A stretch of 64,000 bases of DNA, taken from positions 13,314,313 to 13,378,312 of the forward strand of contig CM075852.1 in NCBI GenBank assembly GCA_037975125.1. The letters are read 5' to 3'. This stretch comes from Latrodectus hesperus. Taxonomy: Eukaryota > Arthropoda > Arachnida > Araneae > Theridiidae. The notes below the pieces were generated by a model. It was not told where the DNA came from. It was given only the letters and a program-made list of their open reading frames with translations, and searched no databases. Shown here piece after piece: positions 1 through 24,551 of this stretch (position 1 is its first letter; each line of letters opens with the position of its first letter). A program made the translations under genes and the position numbers.

Positions 1-1875
1 ATTAAAACCGAAATTTTCATTTTCGAAATTCTAAATTGAGGTACATTACCAATAGTGAAAAATATTTCCATCGTCATGAAATGGATTTATTGTTCTTTAT
101 TGGCTTAATATGAAAATAATAGTTTTAGTTTAATATAAATTTTACTATTTTATAACATTTTTATTTATTATAATTTTTTTTAAAGAAAACCAAATTTTTA
201 AATTTGTAGTTTTCTGGAAAAATCTGTGGTAAAAAAGCTAATTCTAGATATTACAACAAGTAAAAGAAAGATGCTTTCACCAAAAAATGCTTTCATTTGG
301 AATGCTAATATAAACATAGAAATAATTTCTCTGGCTTTCAAGATTTGTGAGAACTTTATTATTCCTAGCTATTTGTTTATTAATTAAAACTAAACGTTGA
401 ACTTTTCCTTTCAGCGGTGAATATTAGTCATCTAAATTTTTTTTTTAATTTAGGGATTCACTCCCTCATTATTATAATCATTCTGAATGAAAATCCTTCA
501 AAACAGCATATGATGGATGTCAAAAAATTTCAGTATCTTTGATGAATAAACACATAGTAATGACAAGCAGAATTATTTTTCATTAATGTGCTGACGTTAT
601 CTTCAAAACATTTGTTAAGAAATACAGGGTTTTTTCCTTGCAATATAGTATTTTGTTTGTCATAAAGCAGTTTAATTATAATTCTTAAATCAATTAAATT
701 CCCATGATTTCACATGTATCTTATTTCTAAAAATCAATTTATGACTAGAATAAGTTTGAACATGCATCAACTACCAGTTATTATTTTAAAGAAAATTACA
801 AGTATATGGATATCTGTTATATAAATACATTAGATTGAATAATTTATTATCTAATTTAAATAACTAGTAATCGGGTTTATAATACCACATATATGAAATG
901 ACCACTTACCAGAAATATCTGCAACATTTAATAAGATAAATTTTAACCAAGTCCAAATGAATATGCTTGGTCTCCACTGCTTTATAGTAAACAAAAAATG
1001 TTCTTTGAATATTGTTATTTTACTATGTTAATTCACATTAAAGACTATTAATAGTTGTAAAAATTTCATAATTATTTTACAGCTCTTAATACTTTTTCAA
1101 ATTGTTCTTTCAAAGTATAATACAAATTTGAATTTTAAAATTTCAATTTACTTTGATTTTAAATATTAACATTATAAAAACATTTTGCTACCTAAAAATT
1201 TTTATGCACTTTCAAAAATTTCTCAAGGTGAATTTTAATCTTTAAATATCTTATATCATCTAATTGCTAACAAAAAGTGATCTTTAGATTTGCATATAAT
1301 TTTATTACATTAGAATAATGAATACTATCTAAAAATCGAATCTACTCATAAGAAATATTAGCTACAGAGAATACAAATAGTGGATACAATTCTAATAAAA
1401 ATTTAATCTTTATCAATTATTTGTATATTTTTGTATTGTCTAAGCTTACAAAATCTCGATTATTTTAAAATAAAAAATATGCTCAAATAATCCACACCAT
1501 TGAAGCTTAACATTTTTATGTGCATCACTGTTTATTTAGGCAGTGACATACATTAACTTTGCAATCAAAAGGTATATAGTGTGTATGCATATCATGTAAA
1601 ACAAAATTCAATGGATTTAGTCAAACAGTATTCAATACAATATCATATAAATATAGACCAGAGTAAGATAGGTTGAAACTGTCATACTGATCTTCATCTA
1701 AAACATTCTTTTATCTTATTTTTTCCTTTTATCATTTATACCTTTCATATAAATAATTCAATACAGAAGAAACTTTTGGAAATATGTTACACTTTTTCAT
1801 CGATTCATTATTTCACAGTTAGCCTTTTCCATCTATGTATATGCAATATCAACATGATAAAAATATGACTTCTAG
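1..1875. other. AT-rich non-coding flank
   Basis: No coding exon, RNA gene or recognisable mobile element is visible here. The sequence is very AT-rich with stops in all frames. The first exon of the cuticle protein gene (start codon and a few residues of signal peptide) should lie in this stretch or upstream of the window, but it is too short to pick out by eye. Confidence 0.5.
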
Positions 1876-1980
1876 GTTCTTTTGGTCATATTCACATGGA
1901 AATGTATATATTCAAAGGCTGTAGCTTCTTATGAACTCCAAACACAAGCAACTGACTACAAATCAAGCTATGATGCATAT
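1876..1980 (+). CDS. cuticle protein, signal-peptide exon
   Basis: This is a 35-codon internal exon. It is preceded by an acceptor ending in ttctag and followed by a consensus donor, gtaagt, at 1981. It encodes a hydrophobic start (VLLVIFTW), then a likely cleavage region (YSKAVA), then a polar stretch ending SSYDAY. It ends in phase 0, matching the phase-0 start of the chitin-binding exon at 4227, and the joined reading places a short tyrosine-rich stretch before the chitin-binding domain, as in secreted arthropod cuticle proteins. The initiating methionine must lie on an upstream exon that I could not identify. The exon call rests on splice signals, phase and composition. Confidence 0.55.
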
Positions 1981-3304
1981 GTAAGTATTATATAAATAAT
2001 AATCATTAGATATCACTGTTAATTTGTTTTGCCAGTTCCTAATTAAAATATAAATTGCATAGCCTTAATTCTACATGACAAAAAGTGTTCATTCTCATTT
2101 TTGATTTACCTAACATATTTATCCTTTTCATTGAATATGCAATCGATTTAACCATACATTATTCTATTTATCATAAGTTGGCTTTATGTTTTTATGAGTA
2201 AGTTTTACCAAACAAACAATATTTTGTTCTTCTAAATAAAAAATATAATTATGTCAATTGTTTATAGAATAAAAAATAAATATATAATGTTAAAAATAAA
2301 TGTATATAATGTTAAAAAATAAATATATAATGTTTCCAATTTGAAAATGATGACTGTTTCTTAGTAATAAGTATTAAATACTTCTTATGCAATATTTGCT
2401 CATTATAAATTTGTAATTAATATATCAAAACATAATAATGAATGGAACGATTTGAAAAATTTCAAACTTCAATACTTTCACAAGTCTTTAAACTTATTTA
2501 TAGCTAATAACTCTACAGTTTTTTTGTATAAAACTTCATACATTCAAAAATGAAATAGTGACTTTCATTAAGTCAACATTTAAACAATAAAGTGGTAAAA
2601 ATCATTGCACTGAATATAAAAAAACCTCCAGAATTTGCATGCATTTGTAATGATACTGCTTGTTTTTTACATTGATGATTATAATAAAAAATAATTAGGT
2701 TAAAATTATATTACCAGATCCAATTGTGTTGAATTACTATTTAAATCTTCATGCTATTTGAAGTCTGAATTTTAATTACTATAATAAAAAATAAGAGGCA
2801 AATATATTCATCCGCACAAGTTCACACACAAAATAATAGGAGAAAAGTTAATATTCCTTATATATATAGATATTATATAATTTATATATCAGAAATACTT
2901 ATAATATCAAAGAACTGTTTGACCAACTAAATGAAATTCAGAGTAATTTGGGACAATTCTTCGATCCACAAATTAGTCCTTAATTTTATTCATCCTTTTG
3001 TAATAACAACAATACTATAATAATTATATACAAAAACGAGTATTATGATAGCTACTTATATTTGAAATGCATAAGTTCACAATAAATTTAACTCCAATCC
3101 TTAAAATTCCTAGATTCTCCACTTCTAAAATTTAAATATTTATTTCCAACGATTTTGAAGACTTCTTTTTCAATTTAATAAATTAAACACATCATTAAGT
3201 GGACATTCAACTTATTAATAGAAATTCTAAAGCATGATAAATAATTAAGAATATATTTTCAAATTATTTTAAAATATATATAAAATAAATATACTTTCAT
3301 AGTT

Positions 3305-4072
3305 CTTCTTCTTAAGGTTGGGTTTGTATGTCATTGGGCACCTCTGCTTTTATCAGCATTTTGTACCATTAACTCGAAACCCAATGTTTCCTAGTTCCAG
3401 TTGCTCGGGTCACCCACTTTATTAATAAAGTCTGATAACCCTTTAAAGGAGCCTAGGTGTAACTCTCTAGTATGGATAATAAATGATATGCTCTGCCGTT
3501 TCCTCTTGCGTTTGACATTTCCAGCAGATAGGGTCTTGCTGAAACAGTCCCATCTGGTCAGAAAGTCAGTCATGCTAGCGATAGCTTCCTGGCTTTCACC
3601 AGAAGATGGTTTGGAGGTCATTTCTACCTCAAGTAAAAGATTCATTACTGCCCCTTTACAAGATTGCCTCTGAGTTCCCTTGTCTTTTTCAGCAAGGTCT
3701 ACTTCAGAGGCTTCACCTGCAAATGCAGAAAGATTTGTTATTTCTTGTGTCTTTTCAGCCACAAGATAATAATTAATAAGCTCAGGTAATATAAGTCCAC
3801 CCAGCATTGCCTGAGATATTGGGCAAGGCAAATTACTCTAGAAGTTTGCCAGGCAACTAGAGGCTCCGTTAAGACACCAATACCGCGGTGCCAATTAGCC
3901 CTAGGCACGGATCGCATAACACCAGGGTTTACGGGAGCTGGTTCGCGGCCTCTTATTCTATATTCAAGGCTATCCTGTCATTCCTACAGGACGTTCGGCG
4001 ATCCACCACCTGCCGACGCGCCTGGTGGCTAGCTCAAGCCCCAGAGGGGTACGCATACCCCCTGGTTCCAGG
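3305..4072 (-). mobile_element. 768-bp retroposon with 13-bp TSD
   Basis: The same 13 bases, TACTTTCATAGTT, flank the insert on both sides (3292-3304 and 4073-4085), which is the mark of target-primed reverse transcription. Read on the minus strand, the 5' end (from 4072) is GC-rich and unlike the surrounding DNA, a 146-residue ORF fills the middle, and the 3' end finishes in a short AAG repeat tail. The absence of terminal inverted repeats and the variable-length duplication argue against a DNA transposon. It could be a SINE-like element, or a LINE copy that kept its 5' region and 3' tail but lost the polymerase. It lies about 140 bp upstream of the chitin-binding exon, antisense to the gene. 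Confidence 0.75.
3391..3831 (-). CDS. retroposon ORF, 146 aa, unrecognised
   Basis: This open frame lies inside the 768-bp retroposon and ends KVGDPSNWN before a TAG stop. I do not recognise a domain. The protein is charged, with an acidic middle and a basic KRKRKR run near residue 110, and has no signal peptide or membrane segment. It has no CCHC knuckle or polymerase motif. An element-encoded nucleic-acid-binding protein, or a fragment of a LINE ORF1, is possible, but this is a guess. An open frame of this length is notable in DNA this AT-rich, although the insert itself is less AT-rich than its surroundings. Confidence 0.4.
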   Translation of the reverse strand: MPCPISQAMLGGLILPELINYYLVAEKTQEITNLSAFAGEASEVDLAEKDKGTQRQSCKGAVMNLLLEVEMTSKPSSGESQEAIASMTDFLTRWDCFSKTLSAGNVKRKRKRQSISFIIHTRELHLGSFKGLSDFINKVGDPSNWN

Positions 4073-4226
4073 TACTTTCATAGTTAGATACATTCATTAC
4101 ACTTTGACAAATGAAAATTCCAGACATAAATACCCTGCAAGATATCTTGAGAATGAAGAAACAAAACAAAATGTATTCAGATATTTCATTACATTTAATA
4201 GAAATTATTCATTTATAATCTTACAG

Positions 4227-4598
4227 GAAAGTCCACCACATCCTTTCCATTTCGGGTATGATGTTCTAGATGAATATGGAAACAAACAACAGCGTCAAGA
4301 GCAAGGAGATCAACATGGAAATGTTAAGGGCAGTTATGGCTATACAGATGCGCATGGTGTATACAGGCAAGTGGATTATGTGGCAGACCATTCAGGATTT
4401 AGGGCTGTAGTCCAATCCAATGAACCAGGTCTTTCTAATGAAGATCCAGCTGACGTCAAATTAACAGCCAAATCCCCACCAGCACACATACTAGAGCAAC
4501 AAATAAGTAAAGTTGAAAGTGGCTATGCTGATCCAAAATTATATTTAAAAACGATTGGAAAACCAGTTTATCGAGAAGCAGCATATTCATCTTCATAA
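4227..4598 (+). CDS. cuticle protein, chitin-binding exon
   Basis: This terminal exon has 123 codons plus TAA. It encodes an extended Rebers-Riddiford chitin-binding domain: HPFHFGYDVLDEYGN, then an R/Q/E/G-rich stretch, then GSYGYTDAHGVYRQVDYVAD, HSGF and NEPG. The aromatic, glycine and YVAD pattern is characteristic of arthropod structural cuticle proteins, and the NEPG tail is usual in chelicerate members. The product should be secreted and bind chitin in the exoskeleton. The open frame runs upstream to an ATG at 3888, but that part reads through the retroposon and intron; the acceptor ttacag at 4221-4226 marks the true exon start. Together with the exon at 1876 it gives 158 residues plus a missing first exon. 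Confidence 0.9.
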   Translation, partial: ESPPHPFHFGYDVLDEYGNKQQRQEQGDQHGNVKGSYGYTDAHGVYRQVDYVADHSGFRAVVQSNEPGLSNEDPADVKLTAKSPPAHILEQQISKVESGYADPKLYLKTIGKPVYREAAYSSS

Positions 4599-5098
4599 TT
4601 TTTTACTTTTATTATTCCTCAATATACTTTTATTATTTGTATACTATCAAATTAATAGTAAAATTTTATAACAACAGTCTATTATAAAATTGTGAAAAGA
4701 TTGTTTTCTGTTCAACTAAGTAAAAGTAATAAGAGTTAAAATATGATTCTTTTTTTTTAAACTAGTTTTTGTTTATTGATATGTAATACAATGAATCAAC
4801 ACTATAAAGATTAATTTTTTATTAAACATTTTATATTTCTCATATAGACAATATTTATCTACAAATTACAACAGTGAATAAGTTAAAAAATAAAACTAAA
4901 CTATTTAAATATTCATTATATATAAAGTGCAAAAATAGCTATGTATATAAAATAAAGTGTCTTGTATTAAAATCTCGAAAATATGCCCGACTTAGTATTA
5001 CATTAAGGATAGCACAGTTTAGACATATGCAAACAAATAGTTGTGAGTAGATTATTATTTGTTGAGAATAGTCAGCTGTAGTTAAGTTGTGAATAAAA
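4599..5098. other. convergent 3' intergenic region
   Basis: About 500 bp separate the stop of the cuticle gene (plus strand) from the stop of katanin (minus strand). The stretch holds AATAAA/TTTATT-like hexamers in both orientations, as expected for two 3' UTRs, but no single polyadenylation site stands out in DNA this AT-rich. Confidence 0.5.
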
Positions 5099-17526
<12,428 letters not shown>

Positions 17527-17528
17527 CT

Positions 17529-20500
17529 CTACAAAAAACAATAAAAGAACTAATTACTATAGATTTAAAATCTCAAGAAAAAATTTTAATGCTATAAAAT
17601 TTTGTACATTAAAGTTAACATTCTACAGTATTACATAGGGCATTTTGGAACAATGACATGCGTAATTAAATAAATAACACATTTGAATATTGTAGAGATG
17701 GAACAACTTATATATATATATATATATAACATAAATTATTATTCATCAACAATTCGATTTGTAGTTTAACATTTTGAGTTTCATGAAACAATCTGGAATC
17801 ATTTACAATTTTCTAATTTTATACTAAATAATTATTACTAATTCTTAGAAAACTCAATAATATAAATAACTTAAGCATTTTACTTTTTCCCTATAGTTTG
17901 TTCTTTTCTTGGGACTTCATTCATTCATTTAAAAAAAAAATTAGTGTCACACCAAAAATTACATATTTTTAAAATATTCCATTTTTCAAACATTTTAAAG
18001 GAACAAAATGTTACTTTAAATATTGAAACCAAAATAATGATCAAGAATAAAAAGTTGCACGACATCAATAATACATTAATTATAACAAAATATAAATGTT
18101 ATCCAATATTTTATCCTCAGGCTTCACAAGATTGACTAATATTTTTTTTTTCCATTCCTTCAGTGAATCAATAAAACTGAATACCAATCATGCTTGGGAA
18201 TTAAACACTGGTGGTTTTGCATTAGACTGATCACAAAACTGACACATGCTTCACACCACATGGCCCTTAATTAAGAAAATAGATATGGCCAAAGAAAGTC
18301 TTAGCCTCATAGGGGTTGTCATGGTACTGAGTTTAGTAAGTGTACAAATGTTGTCAGGAAACAATACAAATAAAAGATTTCCTTTTTAACGCATTAATAG
18401 ATTAATTCTACATATATTATGAAAATACATAATAATAAAATGCTAACTAATGAGATATTCTTGAGTGAGAGTAAAATTTTCCTAAGTAAATATCACATAA
18501 AGTGGTTAATAAAACTTAAACAATATGAGATTATTAATATATTAAACACAAAAAATAATTCCTTCTTACGAAACAATTTTTTTTAACAATAATAGAATTA
18601 AAATATTAAATATAATTCTCAAAATCTTTAATCAACAAAGATTTTCATGTTTGAAAAAACACTTCACTTGTAATATAATCTCACTTTAATTAGCATTAAC
18701 ATTTATCACAAAAAAATCTTCATGAAAAATTCACACAAGTCAAAGATCTATAATCTATAAATCAGAAGTAAAATAATATATAGAAGTATTTAAAGCATAT
18801 GATTTAATGTTCAAGGGGATTAAATCATTCTATTTTTTTAAGCACCTTAAAAAACAGGCAATCAAGTGTGAATCAAAGATATTTTAAATTTTATTTGAAC
18901 ACAAAAAGATCACTAACACATACACGAAATTTTTCTTTGAGGTTACTTTATCAGATTTTGAAATGTCACATTCTCCATATTCATGATTTCTGGCAAATTC
19001 ATTTATTTTATGATATAATATACAAGAAATTTTGAAAATTGCTTTATAATCAAAAATAAAGGCATAAAAACATATATTCAAGACAAGAACAATTAATGTA
19101 TTTTTTTCAGCCTATAAGACCAATAACATATGGAAATAATCTTTCAATTAATTGCATTAAATTAATATACATTAAATTAATATGTCTTTTTTATTCAAAT
19201 TATCCTTTATTTTAATTTTCATGTAAATTGACTTTGAGAAAATAATGTAAAAACTACTTTTATTTTATATTTTAAATTTTGATATAATCATTAAAAAACT
19301 TCTTATAAAATAAAAATCAGCTTTAAAATTACAAAAAACAATTAACCATTGAAATATATTAATACTTATTTTATTTAAAAGTACAGATTATATAAAAGAT
19401 TTCTGGGCCTTTACACTATTGAATTACAATATCCTATAAAAATAAATTACAGTAAAAAAATGAAGTTTAAGTTTTAATTAACTATAAAACTCCATTTTGT
19501 GTAACTATAAAAATTTCTTTTAAATCATGAATTAATCAAAACATGATTGAAGAAATTGAAATTCATAATTATAAAAATCAACATAAATTCCAATCAATAA
19601 AAACAATAGTTTAATGAAAAATCTAAATAATTTAATAAAAATATAAAAATTAGTATGAATTCCAAAAACATTATCAGCTTCATGTTAATTCATTTTCTGA
19701 AAAAAAGAAATTAATATCCTAATAACAGAAACTTAAAAAATTGATTAACAAACTATCCAAGGCAGTCACCGACATGTTACTATGGTTACCTAGTATAATG
19801 AGTTCAAGCATAATTCCTTAAACTATGATAAAAATCCTACAGAATTTATAAATATCACATGAATACAAGAAATAAAATATGCATACTTCTGCATTAACTT
19901 GTAGTTAGGAACACAATTTCCTTAAAAGAAAATTAACAATGAACAAAACATAAAAAATATTGAAATGAATTTATAAAAAGACATCGATGTATTCAAACGA
20001 AGACAAAACAGCCATAAAAAATAATTAAAACTAATAATTAGGTATAAAAATCACAAACCTATTTATTTAGAATTTCAGATTAGTCTAATATTTTCACTAT
20101 CCTAAATTTACAAAATCCCATCTGTTATATAATTAACAGTTAAATTTAAAACTTTCGGAGCACTGCTCTTTAATTAATAGCTTATCTGATAATACACAAA
20201 AGAAATGAATTGAATTAATTTTGAAAATCAGCTAAATGGAATTAAAATATTGGATTCCGAGAAAACGAATACTCTCGGTACTAAGCAGAACAGGTTTCAT
20301 AACAAACAAATCTCAAATCAGAAATAACAATATTCACATTGGTATTGCCAGATTAAAGATGTATGAAATAATCACTAAAGTGATATTAAAATATATCTAC
20401 AGCAAATTACAGTTTATGCTAACCATGTTCATAATAAAATGCTCTTTACCCGTTCAGATAATTAATTATTTCTGTATTGAATTTAAAAAAGTTATGGGGG

Positions 20501-21022
20501 AATTAAATATAAAACACAATAATATATGTATGAATCTTTTATGCAAAATAAAGATAAAAAATTGACAAAAGCATGGCACGAAATAGTGCAAAATTGTATA
20601 ATAACAAAACAAATTCGGATTCGACCATCGGACATGTGCTTGTAATAACGGTATTTATATTTGATATTTTACATCTTGAATTTAAAAGAAAATTATTTTG
20701 AAAAAGTATGATAATAAATTTTACCAAAATCAATAATTCTGTCAATTTTTGTCTTAAGAACTTTTTTTGCTTTTGTTTAGTAAATAACATTTGATAATAA
20801 TTATTTTAACCCTTAAGCAATTTGTTTAAATAATCTAATGGAAATATGAAATGGCCATTAAGGATTGTATTTAATATTCAAAAATATTAGAAATTAATAA
20901 AATCTTGTCATTACCTCTTATAAGATTAGTCATTAACAATACGTTGTTAGTTTTAAATCTAATGCAATTTTTTGTAAAATTATCTTTCAAATGTGAATAA
21001 TTCCAACTAAAATTATCAGGTA
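17529..21022. other. katanin 5' region, AT-rich
   Basis: No coding exon is recognisable. A short run of higher GC at about 18165-18340 may be an old repeat. The katanin 5' non-coding exon and promoter should lie in or beyond this stretch, but no TATA box, CpG cluster or initiator could be supported. Confidence 0.4.
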
Positions 21023-21207
21023 AAACTGAGTAATACGGTCGAAGTTTGGCGATTTTTTGGATTTTTTTTTCGCCAAGTACAAGTAAGGATTGAAATTCCT
21101 ACGCTATATTCACAGCGAAATACAAAACGAATATAAAAGACAGTATTGAAATACCGGCACTATATCTAATCCGGGTAAAACTGAGGTCTGACCGTAATAC
21201 TCAGTTT
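21023..21207. mobile_element. 185-bp MITE-like element
   Basis: AAACTGAGTAATACGGTC at 21023-21040 is repeated inverted at 21190-21207 with one mismatch. The interior is less AT-rich than its surroundings and has no ORF. Size and structure fit a miniature inverted-repeat transposable element. No clear target duplication was found, and a divergent promoter element is an alternative. Confidence 0.5.
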
Positions 21208-24200
21208 AGTCAATTATAGGGTACTAGTTAAATTGAGTTAAATTTTTCTAAGAATGAAAAATAAAAACTAGGTATTAGTATATTTCTGTGCATAGAGGAA
21301 AAAGAATTATGTGAAAAGATTTAGTACTAAACATTATTTTTTATATAATTCTGTTTGGTGAATGTTGGAAATCTTAAAGTTTGAATAAATTACAATCTGA
21401 TTTTTGTGTGTGTGATGATGTGTCTAATTTTATAAAAGAAAAATAATTAAATTATTAAAATGAAACTAATAGTAATACTTGAAAGAATAAGATGGTACAT
21501 GGTAGCAAATATTAACATACAGATAAATATATACACATATAAATATGTGCATCATTTTTCTTTTAAATGACCTCTTATGTTGACAAGAATTAAATATTAA
21601 TGTTATTCTTATTGCAAATTGTTGAAGCAATCTAATCATGATATTACTGAAAAAATTAGAGGTTAATAATTTTAGTTAGAAATATCTAATTTGAAAGGCA
21701 GAGAAATATTTTTCTTCCATTCAAATAGTTTCTTATATTTTAATTCATATGAATTTCAAGTTTTATGATAAGGAGGAAAGCAAAATGTAAATTTATATAC
21801 CTCTTTGCTAATGACTAATTTTACTGCCCAGACTATAATTTTTGTGTGCAAGAGAGAAATAATGATTAAATACAAAGGCACAGATATTACCTGTTAGTTT
21901 AAAAAACATAAAGAAATATATTTTATCTATGTGTTTTTTTTTAATTGTAAATCTGTTTTCATTCATTAGAATAAAATTTTATAATTTAAATATTGAGACA
22001 TAATATTAATTTTTTAAGTTACTATGAAAATAAAAAATATATATTCAAATACATAATATAAGTAGAAACAAACTAATCTAATTTTCAATTTATAATAAAA
22101 TCTATATGCAATTATTCTATTTTCAGTCCAATGTTACAAATAAATTCCAGCATTTCTTTTGTCTTATAGAATTTTGTCTAATTTGAATTTATTTCTGCTA
22201 TCATGTTTTTCTTCAAAACTTTGTTTCCCTTTTAGGAATTACTTAAAATGTTTATTATCCAACAGATTTTAACTAACAGTTTTTTATGTTAATAACATGA
22301 TAAATGTTTACAAACAAACATATTAAATACTTATCAGGTGTAATTTCATATTGATAGTTTAATAGCGCATATAAAGACATTTATACATTAACTTATTTTA
22401 TTCTAAAAAAGTTATTTTTATTAACATATTCATGTGTAAAAAAATTATATACATTAAGATGCATGTGTATATTTGTAAGCTATATGATATTTGGTTTAAA
22501 AATTCATTAGCATATTCTCTTATTGTGAAAATGTGTGTTGTGTACACATATGCACACATTCATGTATATATATATATTAAAACCTGCTATTTGATAAACA
22601 CTTATCAAGCTATGTTACATTACAAAATTAGTCATTGTGATTGCATAAGAATACAATTATAAAAAGAATATGTGCATTTCAATCCTAGTTATAAAAGTAA
22701 TAAAATGTAAAATAAATTATTCTAATTAAATACAAAGTCTTATAAATATATATTCGATGCATATTGCAAAGAAATTATATTTACAAAAGTTCTCATGCTT
22801 AAAAGTCCCTAACATCAAAGCTTAAAAGTTTTATTTCACAATCCCTTCAGAGTTCAAGAGATTAATATTATTGATGAAATAATGAAAAGTTGTTGGTTGA
22901 AAGCAAAATTTTGATTAGAATTTCTTAGATATGAATTGTACATTAGAAGCAAAAAAATAAAATATCATTTATAATTCACATTTGATCACATCTCAATTGA
23001 GTACAGTGTAGTGTTTAAATCTGAATAAATAGTTTTCATTTTACATTTCTAAAAATAATTTGTTCTTCTTTAAATATAGGTACAATTCACATTTTTATTT
23101 AACCTTTTTTCCATTGATGAAAATAATTACTTATAATAATTACCTTTACTTATATTTAACCAGTTTTATCCCTACATTTTTTCATTGTTAAATTTTGCTT
23201 TTTCGTAAAATATTTGGCAACTGAAAAACTAGCAGAAAGGACTGATTAAACTTGAAAGAATAATTTTAAATAATAATTATTTATTTGTGCCATTTTTTTA
23301 TTAATTATAAATTTTATAAATTGTTATTTACCTTTCAGTGTGAAAAATGAAGTTTTTATGAAAATCAATATTAAGTGAAATCCATTTAAACATCTAGAAT
23401 AGCAAATACCTCAGCTTGGTTACTTGATTAGCTTGGGATAAAGTTTTATTGTTATTATGAAAAATAGGGCTCTTATTAGTATTATTGATTACTTCAATTT
23501 TATTTATAAAAAATTAATATGTAAAATTTGCATTTTTTTTTTACCATCATATTACCTTAGAATATTTAAATTTTTATTAAATCTTAAAGAATTTTTACTA
23601 CATCAAAAATGCATTAAAAATATTTTAACAATTCATTCACAGGATCTTTTAAAGCAGTGAACAAAAATACATTTGATTTTTCTAAATTAACTTCTTAAAA
23701 ACCCTCTTCTCCTTATAAAATATATTCAACATATTTTTATGCAAAACATGTATCATAAAAATAAGTATTTCAGCTTAAAATTTTAAAAATATGTTAAAAA
23801 AAATTTTTAAAAAATAATCTAAAATTCATTATTTTATAAATTACATAAGTCACATTGTTTTGAGTACATGTATCTTAAAAAACTTAAATAAACCATAATT
23901 ACTTCATAAGAGATATTTGCACCATTTATAAAAATTTTAAAACGATGTTGTTTTATATTAGTGTATCTTTAAAAGTTTCTGAGAAAAAAATATTCTTTAT
24001 ATAGTAATAGAAAATGAACATCTCTGAGCACTTTAAAATATGATTTTTTTCAATGTTTAATAATAGTTAATATCGAAAGTTTTAAAAGTAATAGTTCTTA
24101 TTTTGTAATACTTTCTTAAGTTGTTAAAATACTTGTTTCTTCCACGCCATCAAAGAAAAATTTTAATGTTTATAAATAAAAATCTAAAAATGTAAGTTTC

Positions 24201-24282
24201 ACAAAAAACTGGGGAAAAATTTTTTTTATTTGATTAAATTATTGTTTTTAATTTACACTTATGTAAATTTTTTTATTTTCAG
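21208..24282. other. AT-rich intergenic DNA
   Basis: No gene or structured repeat is seen apart from a short TA tract near 22566. The small ORFs here have the Ile/Lys/Tyr/Asn composition expected of random AT-rich sequence. Confidence 0.5.
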
Positions 24283-24467
24283 AACTGCCAGCATAATTTA
24301 AGAATTGTAACATGCTATGTGATGACTCGTTGGAGCTTGAATATAATGTTTCTTCTGAAGGAGCTAAATTAATACAAATGAAAGATTGGGAGGATATAAA
24401 ACTTTCAAATATATGGATTCCATCTGAATTATTACCCAACAGACAAACTGTTACTAAATCAAATGTG
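24283..24467 (+). CDS. first coding exon of an unrecognised gene
   Basis: A strong acceptor (a pyrimidine run ending tttcag at 24282) precedes this exon and a donor, gtattg, follows at 24468. ATG at 24312 has an in-frame TAA 18 bp upstream and opens 52 codons without bias toward AT-rich codons: MLCDDSLELEYNVSSEG, then acidic/tryptophan segments (MKDWEDIKLSNIWIP). The exon ends in phase 0. The family is not recognised and no downstream exon was found. The minus-strand ORF over the same bases lacks splice context and is taken as a shadow. If real, the gene is transcribed divergently from katanin. Confidence 0.45.
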
Positions 24468-24514
24468 GTATTGTACTTTTTCATTTGTTAATCTATATAA
24501 TTTCAATTGTATAT

Positions 24515-24551
24515 ATCAAAAAGATATATACAATTGATATATCTTTTTGAT
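24515..24551. repeat. short inverted repeat
   Basis: ATCAAAAAGATATAT and its inverse lie 7 bp apart and overlap a second palindrome built on CAATTGTATATAT. This is a quasi-palindrome just after the orphan exon, with no known role. Confidence 0.6.

Larger units (their letters stand above)
1981..4226 (+). other. cuticle gene intron with retroposon
   Basis: The intron runs from gtaagt at 1981 to ttacag at 4226. Apart from the 768-bp retroposon at 3305-4072 it is AT-rich sequence with no other feature visible. Without that insertion it would be about 1.47 kb. Confidence 0.55.

Noticed and set aside
24248..24484. Minus-strand ORF over the orphan exon
   Set aside because: It lacks splice or start context, whereas the plus strand has an acceptor, donor and balanced composition over the same bases.
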